Positions 1 to 7,753 of a DNA stretch of 64,000 nt are shown here, in pieces. The position numbers and the translations under genes were made by a program. The stretch is taken from the NCBI RefSeq assembly GCF_000426885.1, contig NZ_AUGF01000004.1, positions 1-64,000 on the forward strand, read 5' to 3'. Positions within the stretch are counted from its first letter, which is position 1. Each line of letters starts with the position of its first letter. The notes below the pieces were generated by a model that saw only the letters and a program-made list of their open reading frames with translations, ran no database searches and had not been told where the DNA came from. The stretch is from Moraxella caprae DSM 19149. Its GTDB lineage: Bacteria > Pseudomonadota > Gammaproteobacteria > Pseudomonadales > Moraxellaceae.

Positions 1-53
1 AATTGTCGTCTTCATAACCGTAAATTACCACTGTTTGGTTAAGTTGTCTTTTT

Positions 54-90
54 AGTTTTTGTTACAGCATACTTTTTGAACCACTGCCCT
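54..90 (+). repeat. Right end of a family A palindromic repeat (partial)
   Basis: The segment contains GCATACTTTTTGAACCA, identical to the right end of the two full family A elements at 16046-16179 and 22353-22485. The upstream 60 bases do not resemble the rest of the element, so this is a remnant or diverged copy. Confidence 0.6.
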
Positions 91-180
91 TTTTTAATGA
101 AAATTAAGAATGTTTATTCATCTATGAAATAGGTGTTTAATTGTGGTTTATTATAAAAATAAGTGAAATGCTTGATTAAA

Positions 181-828
181 ATGAAAGCTATTATCATCGG
201 AGCAACAGGCAAAGCCTTAACCCAAATGTTATTAAATAATGAGCATTATCAAAGTGTGGTTGTCTTTGTACGAAAGCTTGTGGCAATTAACCACCCAAAA
301 TTAACCGTGCATTTGATTGATTTTGACAAACCTTCTGATTGGGCGGATAAAATAAAAGGCGATGTGCTGTTTTGCTGTCTTGGCACAACTTTAAAACAAA
401 CAGGCAATCAACAAAATCAACGCAAAATAGATTATGATTATCCGCTCGTATTTGCCCATATCGCCAAACAAAATGGCATTGCACGCTTTTTGGTCTTATC
501 ATCGGACGGAGCGAGTGCAGATAGCCGATTGTTTTATTATCGTTTAAAAGGAGAATTGGAAACGGCTTTGCAAAATATTGGCTTAACCCATTTAACTATT
601 TTGCGACCGCCTTTATTAAAACGAGAAAACAGCGACCGTTTGGGCGAAATGGTCAGCGAAAAAGCCTTATCATTTTTAAATCAATTTGGTTTATTGTTAT
701 CCGCCAAACCTATGCCGACCGATGTTTTGGCAAAGGCGATGATACAAGCAGTTGCTGAGAATAAAACGGGGATTTTGGAGAAGGGGGGATTTGGGAGTTG
801 GGTGCTGTTTATGAGAAAAATGGTGTAA
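181..828 (+). CDS. NAD(P)-binding Rossmann-fold protein, HTATIP2/YbjT-like, with damaged glycine motif
   Basis: A 215-residue member of the atypical short-chain dehydrogenase group. The N-terminal strand leads to IIGATGKALTQ, then a CLGTT segment after strand 4, an LSSDGA segment, a YxxxKGELE catalytic-type motif (near residue 120) and an LRPPLL strand, all in family order. The usual start of this family reads GATGxxGKxL, so three residues of the dinucleotide-binding loop seem to be missing here. The GTG 18 bases upstream (163) is a less likely start, because the ATG at 181 begins exactly at the first beta strand. No partner gene is adjacent. The substrate cannot be told. Confidence 0.8.
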   Translation: MKAIIIGATGKALTQMLLNNEHYQSVVVFVRKLVAINHPKLTVHLIDFDKPSDWADKIKGDVLFCCLGTTLKQTGNQQNQRKIDYDYPLVFAHIAKQNGIARFLVLSSDGASADSRLFYYRLKGELETALQNIGLTHLTILRPPLLKRENSDRLGEMVSEKALSFLNQFGLLLSAKPMPTDVLAKAMIQAVAENKTGILEKGGFGSWVLFMRKMV

Positions 829-855
829 AAAGAAGAGCTGTATAGCATTATAAAT

Positions 856-907
856 GCGTACACCACACCAAATATAGAATTTTGGTAAAATGCCATGCGG
901 TGTACGC
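856..907. repeat. Inverted repeat between convergent genes
   Basis: GCGTACACC at 856-864 is complementary to GGTGTACGC at 899-907, with a 34-base loop. It lies between the stops of two convergent genes and is followed by T-rich sequence, so it may terminate transcription. It may also be a distant relative of the family D repeats, which share the GTGCGTA core. Confidence 0.5.
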
Positions 908-919
908 TTTATTTATTTT

Positions 920-1252
920 TTACATATTATCTACATCTCCTTGCAAGACAGCTCTTGACCTAAAAGATTCTATGGCTTTTGCCAACTTAAATTGGTCGTC
1001 TGGTGAAGAAGCCATTGTTCGTGCTATCAATTCTAATTGAAAACCAAAACTTGTTCGGCTGACACAGTAGCCTTTTAGCTCAAAAAAAGTTTTGGTAAAT
1101 TCCCACATTTCCTGAGTGCTTCTTTGTCGGTTAAGTGCTTGTCTGATTTCATCTTCTGATATGTTGTATTTACCAACAAAATTAGGACCATATGTGTCCA
1201 CTAACTGAAAGAAATGGCTTTTACATTGGGTGTCAAATTGTTCAAGTGACAT
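920..1252 (-). CDS. Hypothetical protein, 110 aa
   Basis: Not recognised. The protein is soluble and mostly helical in appearance, with no signal peptide, membrane segment or obvious catalytic motif. It has two cysteines in the whole chain. The ATG at 1252 is preceded by TAGGAG at a 6-base distance, which is a strong ribosome binding site and supports a real gene. It stands alone between a convergent neighbour and an AT-rich spacer of about 230 bases (1253-1485) in which I see nothing else. Confidence 0.6.
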   Translation of the reverse strand: MSLEQFDTQCKSHFFQLVDTYGPNFVGKYNISEDEIRQALNRQRSTQEMWEFTKTFFELKGYCVSRTSFGFQLELIARTMASSPDDQFKLAKAIESFRSRAVLQGDVDNM

Positions 1253-1485
1253 AATTATCTCCTATATTGGATGTTTAATCAAAATTAATAGTAGCATTTG
1301 AGAATATAGTATCAAAATAAAACAAAATAGTAAAGAAATAATTAAATTTAATAATAAAATAATGTATAAGTTATTGTTTTTATTTAAAATTATTTTATTA
1401 TTTATTCTGCCCCCTTGACTTTCCCCACATTCTCCCTTATAATAGGTTTAAATTTTTAAACATATCAACTTAAAAGAGACCTTTT

Positions 1486-2696
1486 ATGCTATTTCAACCC
1501 TTTACTTTCCCCAACGGCACGACCGCCAAAAACCGCTTTTTTAAATCCGCCATGGAAGAACAGCTCGCCCACGACAGTAAGCCAACCGACACGCTTGTCC
1601 GCCTATATGACACTTGGGCGATGGGCGGGGCGAGCGTGCTGGTTACGGGCAATGTGATGGTGTCGCCAAACGGCAAAGGCTCGGTGGGCGATGTCGTGGT
1701 GTCGGACGACCGCTTTCTCCCTATGCTCAAAGCGGGGCGGACGCTGGCAAAACCGCAGGCACGCTGATGATTATGCAAATCAACCACGCCGGCAAACAGT
1801 CGCCCAAAGCCGTCAATCGTGAACCTGTCGCCCCAAGTGCCGTGCCACTTGTGGGTATGGACGGCTTTATCAATCCGCCACGCCAATTGCAAAATTCTGA
1901 AATTTACGATTTAATTCAAGCATTTATCAATACCGCCAAACTTGCCGAACAAGCAGGTTTTTCAGGTGTACAAATTCATGCGGCTCATGGGTGTCTCATC
2001 AGCCAATTTTTATCGCCACACCACAACCGCCGTGATGATGAATGGGGCGGAAGTCTTGCCAACCGTATGAGTTTTTTATTAAAAATTTATGAAGGCATTC
2101 GGGCGAATGTGGGGGCGGATTTTTTGGTGGGGGTAAAGCTCAATTCTGCCGATTTTCAAAAGGGCGGATTTGATGAAAGCGAAAGCATTACCGTGGTGCA
2201 AGCCCTGTCCGATTTAGGCATTGATTTTATTGAAATCTCTGGCGGTAATTATGAAAATCCACAAATGCTGTCGGCAAAATCAAGCACGCAAAAACGTGAA
2301 GCCTTTTTCTTGGACTATGCCGAAAAAGCTCGCAAGGTTTGCTCTGTACCACTTATCATTACAGGTGGATTTCGCTCTAAGCAGGCGATGAATGACGCAC
2401 TGTCAAGCGGACATTTGGACATGGTGGGCGTGGCTCGTCCTTTTGCCCTTGTGCCTGATTTACCTAATCAAATCAAAAATGGCGCTTATGAAACGGTGCA
2501 AACCGAGCGGATTAAAACAGGCGTTAAACCGCTTGATGATAAAATCGGCTCGGTGCTAGAAATGGACTGGTATATGAGCCAAATGACACTCATCGGACAA
2601 GGCAAATCGCCCAATCCTAAGCTGTCGGCGTGGCGTGTGCTTGCCAAGATCATTTGGGAAAATGGCAAGGCGGGGCTTAGTACGGGGAGAAGTTAA
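1486..2696 (+). pseudogene. NADH:flavin oxidoreductase (old yellow enzyme family), frameshifted
   Basis: The first 84 or so codons (from ATG 1486) encode the N-terminus of an OYE/2,4-dienoyl-CoA-reductase-type TIM barrel (LFQPFTFPNGTTAKNRFFKS, then TGNVMVSP). The rest (QINHAGKQSP, HAAHGCLISQFLSPHHNRR, ISGGNYENP, a late GVARPF segment) continues in another frame to 2696. The switch falls at the G run 1734-1737: adding one base gives an unbroken chain of about 403 residues, normal for the family. The HAAHG active-site pair and the FMN phosphate-binding segments are intact. The gene could be genuinely broken, or the base could be an assembly error in a homopolymer. A SD-like AAAAGAGACC precedes the ATG. 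Confidence 0.85.
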
Positions 2697-2723
2697 GAAA
2701 TAAGTTGGCTTTGGATTTTGGTG

Positions 2724-3326
2724 TTATTGGATGTTAAGATGATACCTATCATCATCAATCCTCACCACCAGTTTATCGCCACGTTCTATCTTGCCCACAC
2801 CTTTTGGTGAGCCTGTCATGATGATGTCGCCTGCTTGTATACCGTAGAGATTATCCAAGTAATCCACCAGATAGTCAAATGAATACATCATCTTTTTGGT
2901 GCTGTCGTCTTGACGAATCTCGCCATTGACGGCTAAGGATAAATGATAATGGCGTTCGCTAAATGGCTTAAATCCCCCAAGCCAACACGCTCCCTTAAAA
3001 CCTTTGGCTTTAAGCCACGGCAAGCCCTTAGCTTTGCACACGTCTTGCACGTCTCTGGCAGTCAAGTCAAGCCCTACCGTGTAGGCGATGATTTGCTTGT
3101 TCTTGCCGATGAGTAGCACAAGCTCGGTCTCGTGATGGACGTTCTCCGAAAAGTCGGGCAAGGTGAGCGTATCGCCTGTTGTGATACTGCTGTTGGGTTT
3201 TAAAAAAACCAACGGTTCGGCAGGGATTTCGTTGTTAAGCTCGTGGATATGCTCCACATAGCTACGCCCGACGCAGTAGATGGTGTTGATGGGGTGGGCT
3301 TGCTTGTTGATAAAGACAGTAGTCAT
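2724..3326 (-). CDS. Fumarylacetoacetate hydrolase (FAH) family protein
   Basis: A 200-residue single-domain FAH fold protein of the YcgM/fumarylpyruvate hydrolase or oxaloacetate tautomerase type. Recognisable parts are IYCVGRSYVEHIHEL near residue 20, FLKPNSSI, HHETELVLLIGK (the metal-binding E-x-E type region near residue 70), GLDLTARDVQ and the C-terminal GDIIMTGSPKGVG. Such enzymes act on small beta-diketo acids with a divalent metal. The substrate is unknown, and no aromatic degradation genes lie nearby. The ATG at 3326 is the only plausible start, with a weak ribosome binding site. It lies 36 bases after the end of the alpha/beta hydrolase gene and on the same strand. Confidence 0.85.
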   Translation of the reverse strand: MTTVFINKQAHPINTIYCVGRSYVEHIHELNNEIPAEPLVFLKPNSSITTGDTLTLPDFSENVHHETELVLLIGKNKQIIAYTVGLDLTARDVQDVCKAKGLPWLKAKGFKGACWLGGFKPFSERHYHLSLAVNGEIRQDDSTKKMMYSFDYLVDYLDNLYGIQAGDIIMTGSPKGVGKIERGDKLVVRIDDDRYHLNIQ

Positions 3327-3362
3327 GGCAAAATTTCAAAAATTGGGGCAAAGGCACAGGGT

Positions 3363-4367
3363 TTATGCTTGTGATAATAAATGTCCCACTATCAAACTTG
3401 CCAAATACGGCTGATAATACACCGGCAGGTCATGTGCCAAGCCGTCTACCGCTACGAATCGGCTGTTTGGGATGATTTTGGCAATGTGTTTACCGTGGCT
3501 TTGGTGCAGTAGCCCGTCTTTGTTGCCGTGAATGACGAGTGTGGGGGTGGTCACTTGACGAGTATACTGGAAAATCGAGCCTGTGGCAAGGATGGCGTTC
3601 ATCTGCTGTGCCATGCCAAGCGGATGATGACAGCGATGATAGCGGATTGAGGCGATGTGGCGAGTGCCTTTGACGTCTAGATGACCGGGGGAGCCGACCG
3701 CTGTCATGAACCATACTGCATGACGGAGCATGTCCCGTTCGCTGTTGCTTTGGGCTTTTTTAAAAAAGGTAGAGAACTCTTTGGGTTTGGGTGGCACCAA
3801 AAAGGGGTGGTTGGTGCTACTAAACAGCAGGGCAAGCCTGTCGACATAATGGGGGTATTTGGCACAGACGATTTGGGCAATCATACCGCCCATGCTCGCC
3901 CCGACCAGATGTGTTTTGCCCAAATTCATCGCCCCAATCAGCCCTGCGACATCGTCCGCCATGTCGGGTAGGGTGTAGGCGACTTTTTCACGGGCGTTGG
4001 ATAAGCCAATTTGGTTTTTGGCAATCATTTTTAGGATGTTGGTGTGTGGCAGTTTGGTTAGGTGCTTGATTTTGGTGGAAAGACCCGTATCACGGTTGTC
4101 AAATCTGATGACAAAAAACCCTGCGTCCATAAACTTTTTTAAAAAAGTATCCGACCAAAACAGCATTTGCGAGCCAAAGCCTGTGATGAACAGTAAAGGT
4201 GGATGGTCAGGGTTGCCCCCTGCTTCGACACACAGCGTAATACCACGCCCAACATCAACCATGCTTTGATAAAAATGGGGCGATAGGTCGGATGCTCGCC
4301 AGTCTTGGTTAAATCTATCCCAGCTTGGCGGTGGCGTGTGGGCGATGGGCGGTGGCAAATAGGCCAT
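3363..4367 (-). CDS. Alpha/beta hydrolase, EstB-like
   Basis: A 334-residue alpha/beta hydrolase. Seen in order: an oxyanion region LLFITGFGSQ, RFDNRDTGLS, the nucleophile elbow GASMGGM (near residue 160), the acid strand LVIHGNKDGL and a late histidine in GLAHDLPV. The gene begins 6 bases after the rubredoxin stop, so the two are almost certainly co-translated. In Acinetobacter a hydrolase called EstB follows rubA-rubB. Here the rubredoxin reductase gene is absent from between them. The substrate is unknown; esters of medium size are typical for relatives. Confidence 0.85.
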   Translation of the reverse strand: MAYLPPPIAHTPPPSWDRFNQDWRASDLSPHFYQSMVDVGRGITLCVEAGGNPDHPPLLFITGFGSQMLFWSDTFLKKFMDAGFFVIRFDNRDTGLSTKIKHLTKLPHTNILKMIAKNQIGLSNAREKVAYTLPDMADDVAGLIGAMNLGKTHLVGASMGGMIAQIVCAKYPHYVDRLALLFSSTNHPFLVPPKPKEFSTFFKKAQSNSERDMLRHAVWFMTAVGSPGHLDVKGTRHIASIRYHRCHHPLGMAQQMNAILATGSIFQYTRQVTTPTLVIHGNKDGLLHQSHGKHIAKIIPNSRFVAVDGLAHDLPVYYQPYLASLIVGHLLSQA

Positions 4368-4373
4368 GAATGA

Positions 4374-4538
4374 TTAAATCTCAACCATCTCAAAGTCTTC
4401 TTTGCTCACGCCACAGTCGGGGCATGTCCAGTCGTTTGGGATGTCTTCCCAACGTGTGCCAGCAGGCAAACCCTCTTCGGGACAGCCTAAGGCTTCATCA
4501 TAAATCCAACCGCAGACGATACATTGATATTTTTTCAT
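4374..4538 (-). CDS. rubA: Rubredoxin
   Basis: A 54-residue protein with the two rubredoxin CxxCG knuckles: CIVCGWIYD near residue 6 and [11 protein letters not shown] near residue 39. This is the tetra-cysteine iron site of the single-iron electron carrier. Full length for the family. It is the first gene of a two-gene unit with the downstream hydrolase. In relatives rubredoxin passes electrons to alkane hydroxylases. No hydroxylase or reductase gene is in the window, so its partner here must be encoded elsewhere. Confidence 0.95.
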   Translation of the reverse strand: MKKYQCIVCGWIYDEALGCPEEGLPAGTRWEDIPNDWTCPDCGVSKEDFEMVEI

Positions 4539-4651
4539 GGCAAAAACTTCATTGATAAATGGGCATATAGTTTACACTCATACGCCCATTTTGTAAAGAC
4601 TTTTTTGATTTAAAAAATCAATCGTATTATTTTTTTCAGTTATTTTGTCAA

Positions 4652-5578
4652 TTACTTTTCAAATAACTGTTTTCGTAAGTCCGCCCGAGCCTTGACAAAG
4701 CCGTCAATGCCTTTTAAAAGCAGTTCATTGACAGGAGTGTGGTCTTGTAAGTTTTTAAAGCCTTGTTCGTCAAGGGGTGTAGGACGTTCTAGCACCGTTT
4801 GGCTTGGGTTTAATTGGCGGGCAACGTCCGTCTCCATGCTGGCAAGCTCATCAAGCAAGGCAGGCGAGATGGTGAGTAAGTCGCACCCTGCTAGGGCAAG
4901 GATTTGGGCGGTGGAGCGAAAACTTGCCCCCATGATTTCGGTGGCATATCCGTGCGATTTATAAAATTCATAAATATTTTTGACTGAGTTTACGCCCAAA
5001 TCATCATTTATGTCAATGCTTTGGCGGTTTTCATGTGCCTTTTGCCAGTCGGTCAGTCGCCCCACAAACGGCGAGATGAGCTTAACCCCAGCGTCAGCAC
5101 ACGCACGGGCTTGGGTGTCGGTAAAGAGCAGGGTTAGGTTGCAGTGAATGCCTTGTTTTTCTAGGATTTCGGCAGACTTAATGCCTTGCCAAGTGGCGGC
5201 GATTTTGATGAGAATGCGACTGGTGTCTACGCCCAGTTTGTCATAGAGTTCGATGAATGCTAGGGCATTTTGCAGGGTCTTGTCGGTGTCAAATGAGTGG
5301 CGTGCGTCCACTTCGGTGGAGACCCGTCCGTCGATGTGCGACAGTATCCGCTTGCCCAGTTCGGCAGTGAGACGGTCGATGGTGTCATCATCAGACAGTC
5401 CTAAGCCTTTGATTTGGCGAATAAGCTCGTCATGCTCACCTGAGAGTAGGGCGGAGGTGACTAGGCTTGGGTTGGTGGTGGCGTCTCGTGGACGCAAGCG
5501 GGCGATGGCGGTTAGGTCACCTGTATCAGCAACGATGGTGGTGTGCTTAGCGAGAGCGGTTAGGGCGTTCATGGTCAT
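4652..5578 (-). CDS. tal: Transaldolase
   Basis: A 308-residue class I transaldolase of the non-oxidative pentose phosphate pathway, moving a dihydroxyacetone unit between sugar phosphates in the cytoplasm. Family motifs are DATTNPSLV near residue 34, a VSTEVDARHSFDT segment, the Schiff-base lysine in RILIKIAATWQGI, and NLTLLFTDTQA followed by LISPFVGR. The start at 5578 is chosen because AAGGA lies five bases before it. The reading frame stays open another 50 codons upstream, but that part crosses AT-rich spacer and repeat DNA and has no counterpart in the family. Confidence 0.95.
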   Translation of the reverse strand: MTMNALTALAKHTTIVADTGDLTAIARLRPRDATTNPSLVTSALLSGEHDELIRQIKGLGLSDDDTIDRLTAELGKRILSHIDGRVSTEVDARHSFDTDKTLQNALAFIELYDKLGVDTSRILIKIAATWQGIKSAEILEKQGIHCNLTLLFTDTQARACADAGVKLISPFVGRLTDWQKAHENRQSIDINDDLGVNSVKNIYEFYKSHGYATEIMGASFRSTAQILALAGCDLLTISPALLDELASMETDVARQLNPSQTVLERPTPLDEQGFKNLQDHTPVNELLLKGIDGFVKARADLRKQLFEK

Positions 5579-5710
5579 GGGTATCCTTGATAATAGAAGT
5601 GCTTTAACATACCACAAATACGGACGTTTGGCAAAATATTTGTTGGGAAAAGTTGGAGTATGTCTGCTGCGGATGATACACCCAACCAACTTGATATTTA
5701 CCATGGGTTT

Positions 5711-5776
5711 GTAGGGGTGTGCTGAGCACACCCTTTGATGACATTACTATACAAGGCGTGCTCAGCACGCCCTTAC
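5711..5776. repeat. Family C element: two palindromes in GTAGGGG...CTTAC ends
   Basis: GGTGTGCTGAGCACACC and AGGCGTGCTCAGCACGCC are two self-complementary blocks bounded by GTAGGGG and CCCTTAC. A closely related element is at 47258-47315, and looser relatives are at 22222-22289 and 31187-31264. It sits upstream of the transaldolase gene. Confidence 0.8.
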
Positions 5777-5846
5777 GTCCACACATCATTGTATTTGTAG
5801 TAATTTTAAAGTTTCTTGGGTGTACTTTGGCGGAATCTGATAAAGA

Positions 5847-6191
5847 TTAAAACCAATCTTCTAATAAAAAGGACGGCTTTTCATAACGCTTGGCTTCTTT
5901 GGGGGTGCATGGCTTGAGGGCTAGGCGATTTTTGATGGCAGGATTTTTGGCAAAGCTAATGTCATCGCACATCGCTCTGCCATGATAGGGGTGGATGGGC
6001 AGGTGCTTTTGTCGTAGGTTGGGCGTGTGTTCGGGGGTGTTGGGGTTAAGGTTTGGGTTTAGGGTGACGGGCAGGGGGCTATCCACCCACTGGATGTGTT
6101 GGCAGGCACTGAGCATGCCACAAAGTAGCACTAAGCCAAAACGCACGAGCAGATGAGTCGTGCGTTTTTTTAGGATGACTGACAAGTCCAA
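5847..6191 (-). CDS. Small lipoprotein at the end of the tol operon
   Basis: About 110 residues with a lysine/arginine start, a hydrophobic stretch and a lipobox LSAC followed by QHIQW, so it is predicted to be an outer- or inner-membrane lipoprotein. The rest is proline-rich and then cysteine-containing, with no OmpA-like peptidoglycan-binding domain, so it is not Pal. No ATG is available. A TTG at 6191 or 6185, right at the tolB stop codon, is the likely translationally coupled start. I do not recognise the mature domain. Its position directly after tolB is where pal normally lies. Confidence 0.65.
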   Translation of the reverse strand: MDLSVILKKRTTHLLVRFGLVLLCGMLSACQHIQWVDSPLPVTLNPNLNPNTPEHTPNLRQKHLPIHPYHGRAMCDDISFAKNPAIKNRLALKPCTPKEAKRYEKPSFLLEDWF

Positions 6192-6192
6192 A

Positions 6193-7500
6193 TCAGTTGA
6201 TACCACCACGTGACCATGTTGGTTCACGCACCGTCCCTTGGGTGTCAATGGTAAAGGCTTGCCCTGTTTTTAGAGAGCGAATGGTCATCTGACCACGTCC
6301 GCCTTTGTGAGATGAATAAACGATGCGATTGCCATTGGGTGAGAAACTTGCTGATTCATCAATGCCTGTCGTGTCAATCGTGCCAGCTCCTGTTACCACT
6401 AGGCTACGCCCTGAGACGTAGGCGATTTTGCTACCATCTGGGCTGACTCGGGGGTTTGCCCCTGCACCGCCAATGGCTGATGCTTGCCCTGTGTTCATGT
6501 TGTAGCGGTAGAGGCGTGGCGTGCGTGAGCCATTGTCAGCGGTAAAGACAAAAGAGCGACCGTCTGGGGTGTACTGCGGTGAGTTTTCTGCCCCTTTCAT
6601 GTTGGTTAGGCGTTTTAGATGACCTGAGGCGATGTGTAGCTCATAGATGGACGGGTCATTATTTTCATGACTGCCTGAGAAAAGAATGCTGGTGCCGTCA
6701 GGCGAGAACGATGCCCCTAGGTTGTTACCCTTAAATGGGGTGATGACTTGACCGCCACCACTGCTACTGGCACTTTGCAGATGAATGACTGGCAAGCCGT
6801 TAGGTTTTTGTACAGAGTAGGCGATACGCTGACCGTCAGGCGACCATGTGGGACTAAAAATAGAGCCTTGCGTGCTAAATAGCACACGGACGTTTTGCCC
6901 GTCAGCGTCCATCACTTTTAGGGTGGAGGTTTTATTGCGTGGGTCGCCTGTCTCTTCGACATAAGCGATACGCCCTGTAAAGTCGCCTGGTTCGCCTGTG
7001 ATGATTTCATAAATCTTATCGCTCACAACATGAGCGGTGTGGCGAAGTTTGCTTTGGTTGTTCTCGCTGTATTTGGTTTGTCTGCCTTGCATGACACGTC
7101 CCGTGGCGACTTCGATGACTTCAAAGACGATGGCGATTTTGCCCCCTGTGACGTTTTGGGTTTGTCCAACCACGACATAATTAAAACCAGCATTTTGCCA
7201 ATGTGATAGGTTTTGGCTAATCTCGGCAGAGGAGTGGGCACGTTGGGGTAGGTTTTGACTGGTGGTTTTTAGTTCGGTGTGGCTTAAGTTGTTGTTGATG
7301 GTGTTGCTGACCACACTGTCGCCAGCAAAGGGAATGAGAGCGACTTGGTAGGGGTTTTGCACACCATCGACGTCAATGTCAAAGTTAAGCTCGCTGTCAT
7401 TGGTGTTGCCCAGTGAGCCATAACCCACGGCAAAAGCAGGGCTCGCCACGACTAGGGCGACAGCCAGGGTTAGGTGGGATAGGGGGGTTTTGATGTTCAT
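6193..7500 (-). CDS. tolB: Tol-Pal system beta-propeller protein TolB
   Basis: A 435-residue periplasmic protein with an N-terminal signal peptide ending near AFA. It has an N-terminal domain containing VALIPFAGD and GFNYVVVGQT, and then repeated propeller blades with SPDGxxIAYS-type signatures (SPTWSPDGQRIAYSVQ, ASFSPDGTSILFS, PRVSPDGSKIAYVSG, SFSPNGNRIVYSS). TolB links the TolQRA motor with Pal during outer membrane constriction. Length matches the family. AAGGA six bases before the ATG supports the start. A MITE-like element separates it from tolA upstream. Confidence 0.96.
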   Translation of the reverse strand: MNIKTPLSHLTLAVALVVASPAFAVGYGSLGNTNDSELNFDIDVDGVQNPYQVALIPFAGDSVVSNTINNNLSHTELKTTSQNLPQRAHSSAEISQNLSHWQNAGFNYVVVGQTQNVTGGKIAIVFEVIEVATGRVMQGRQTKYSENNQSKLRHTAHVVSDKIYEIITGEPGDFTGRIAYVEETGDPRNKTSTLKVMDADGQNVRVLFSTQGSIFSPTWSPDGQRIAYSVQKPNGLPVIHLQSASSSGGGQVITPFKGNNLGASFSPDGTSILFSGSHENNDPSIYELHIASGHLKRLTNMKGAENSPQYTPDGRSFVFTADNGSRTPRLYRYNMNTGQASAIGGAGANPRVSPDGSKIAYVSGRSLVVTGAGTIDTTGIDESASFSPNGNRIVYSSHKGGRGQMTIRSLKTGQAFTIDTQGTVREPTWSRGGIN

Positions 7501-7542
7501 GAGGTATCCTTAAAAATGTTTAAATATGATATTTGGAAATGC

Positions 7543-7746
7543 AGGGCGTGCTAAACTTTTGTATTTGCAATGAAAATCACGAAAAATCGCACGTTTTTCA
7601 AGGAAAAAACTTGAGGCTGTGAGTTTTCTATCAGACAAGTTTTCGCCTTCGAGCCACAAGATTTAGCCATTTTTCATGCAAAAACGATCAGTTTTTCTAA
7701 AATATTTCTATATTGTAAATAGTGTTATAAAGGGCAGGCACGCCCT
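7543..7746 (+). repeat. Family B MITE-like element B1 in the tolA-tolB spacer
   Basis: A 204-bp element with terminal inverted repeats AGGGCGTGC at the left and GGCAGGCACGCCCT at the right. Internal blocks TATTTGCAATGAAAAT, AAAAAACTTGAGGCTGTGAG and TAGCCATTTTTCATGCAAAA recur in element B4 (40244-40524, inverted) and partly in B3 (39288-39413). It has no coding capacity. It nearly fills the tolA-tolB gap. Confidence 0.85.
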
Positions 7747-7753
7747 ATATATT

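Noticed and set aside
1253-1485. tRNA or small RNA in AT-rich spacers
   Set aside because: I found no cloverleaf, CCA end or promoter-terminator pair in this or the other spacers.
5579-5731. N-terminal extension of transaldolase by 51 residues
   Set aside because: AAGGA lies five bases before the ATG at 5578, and the extension reads through AT-rich spacer and a palindromic repeat.
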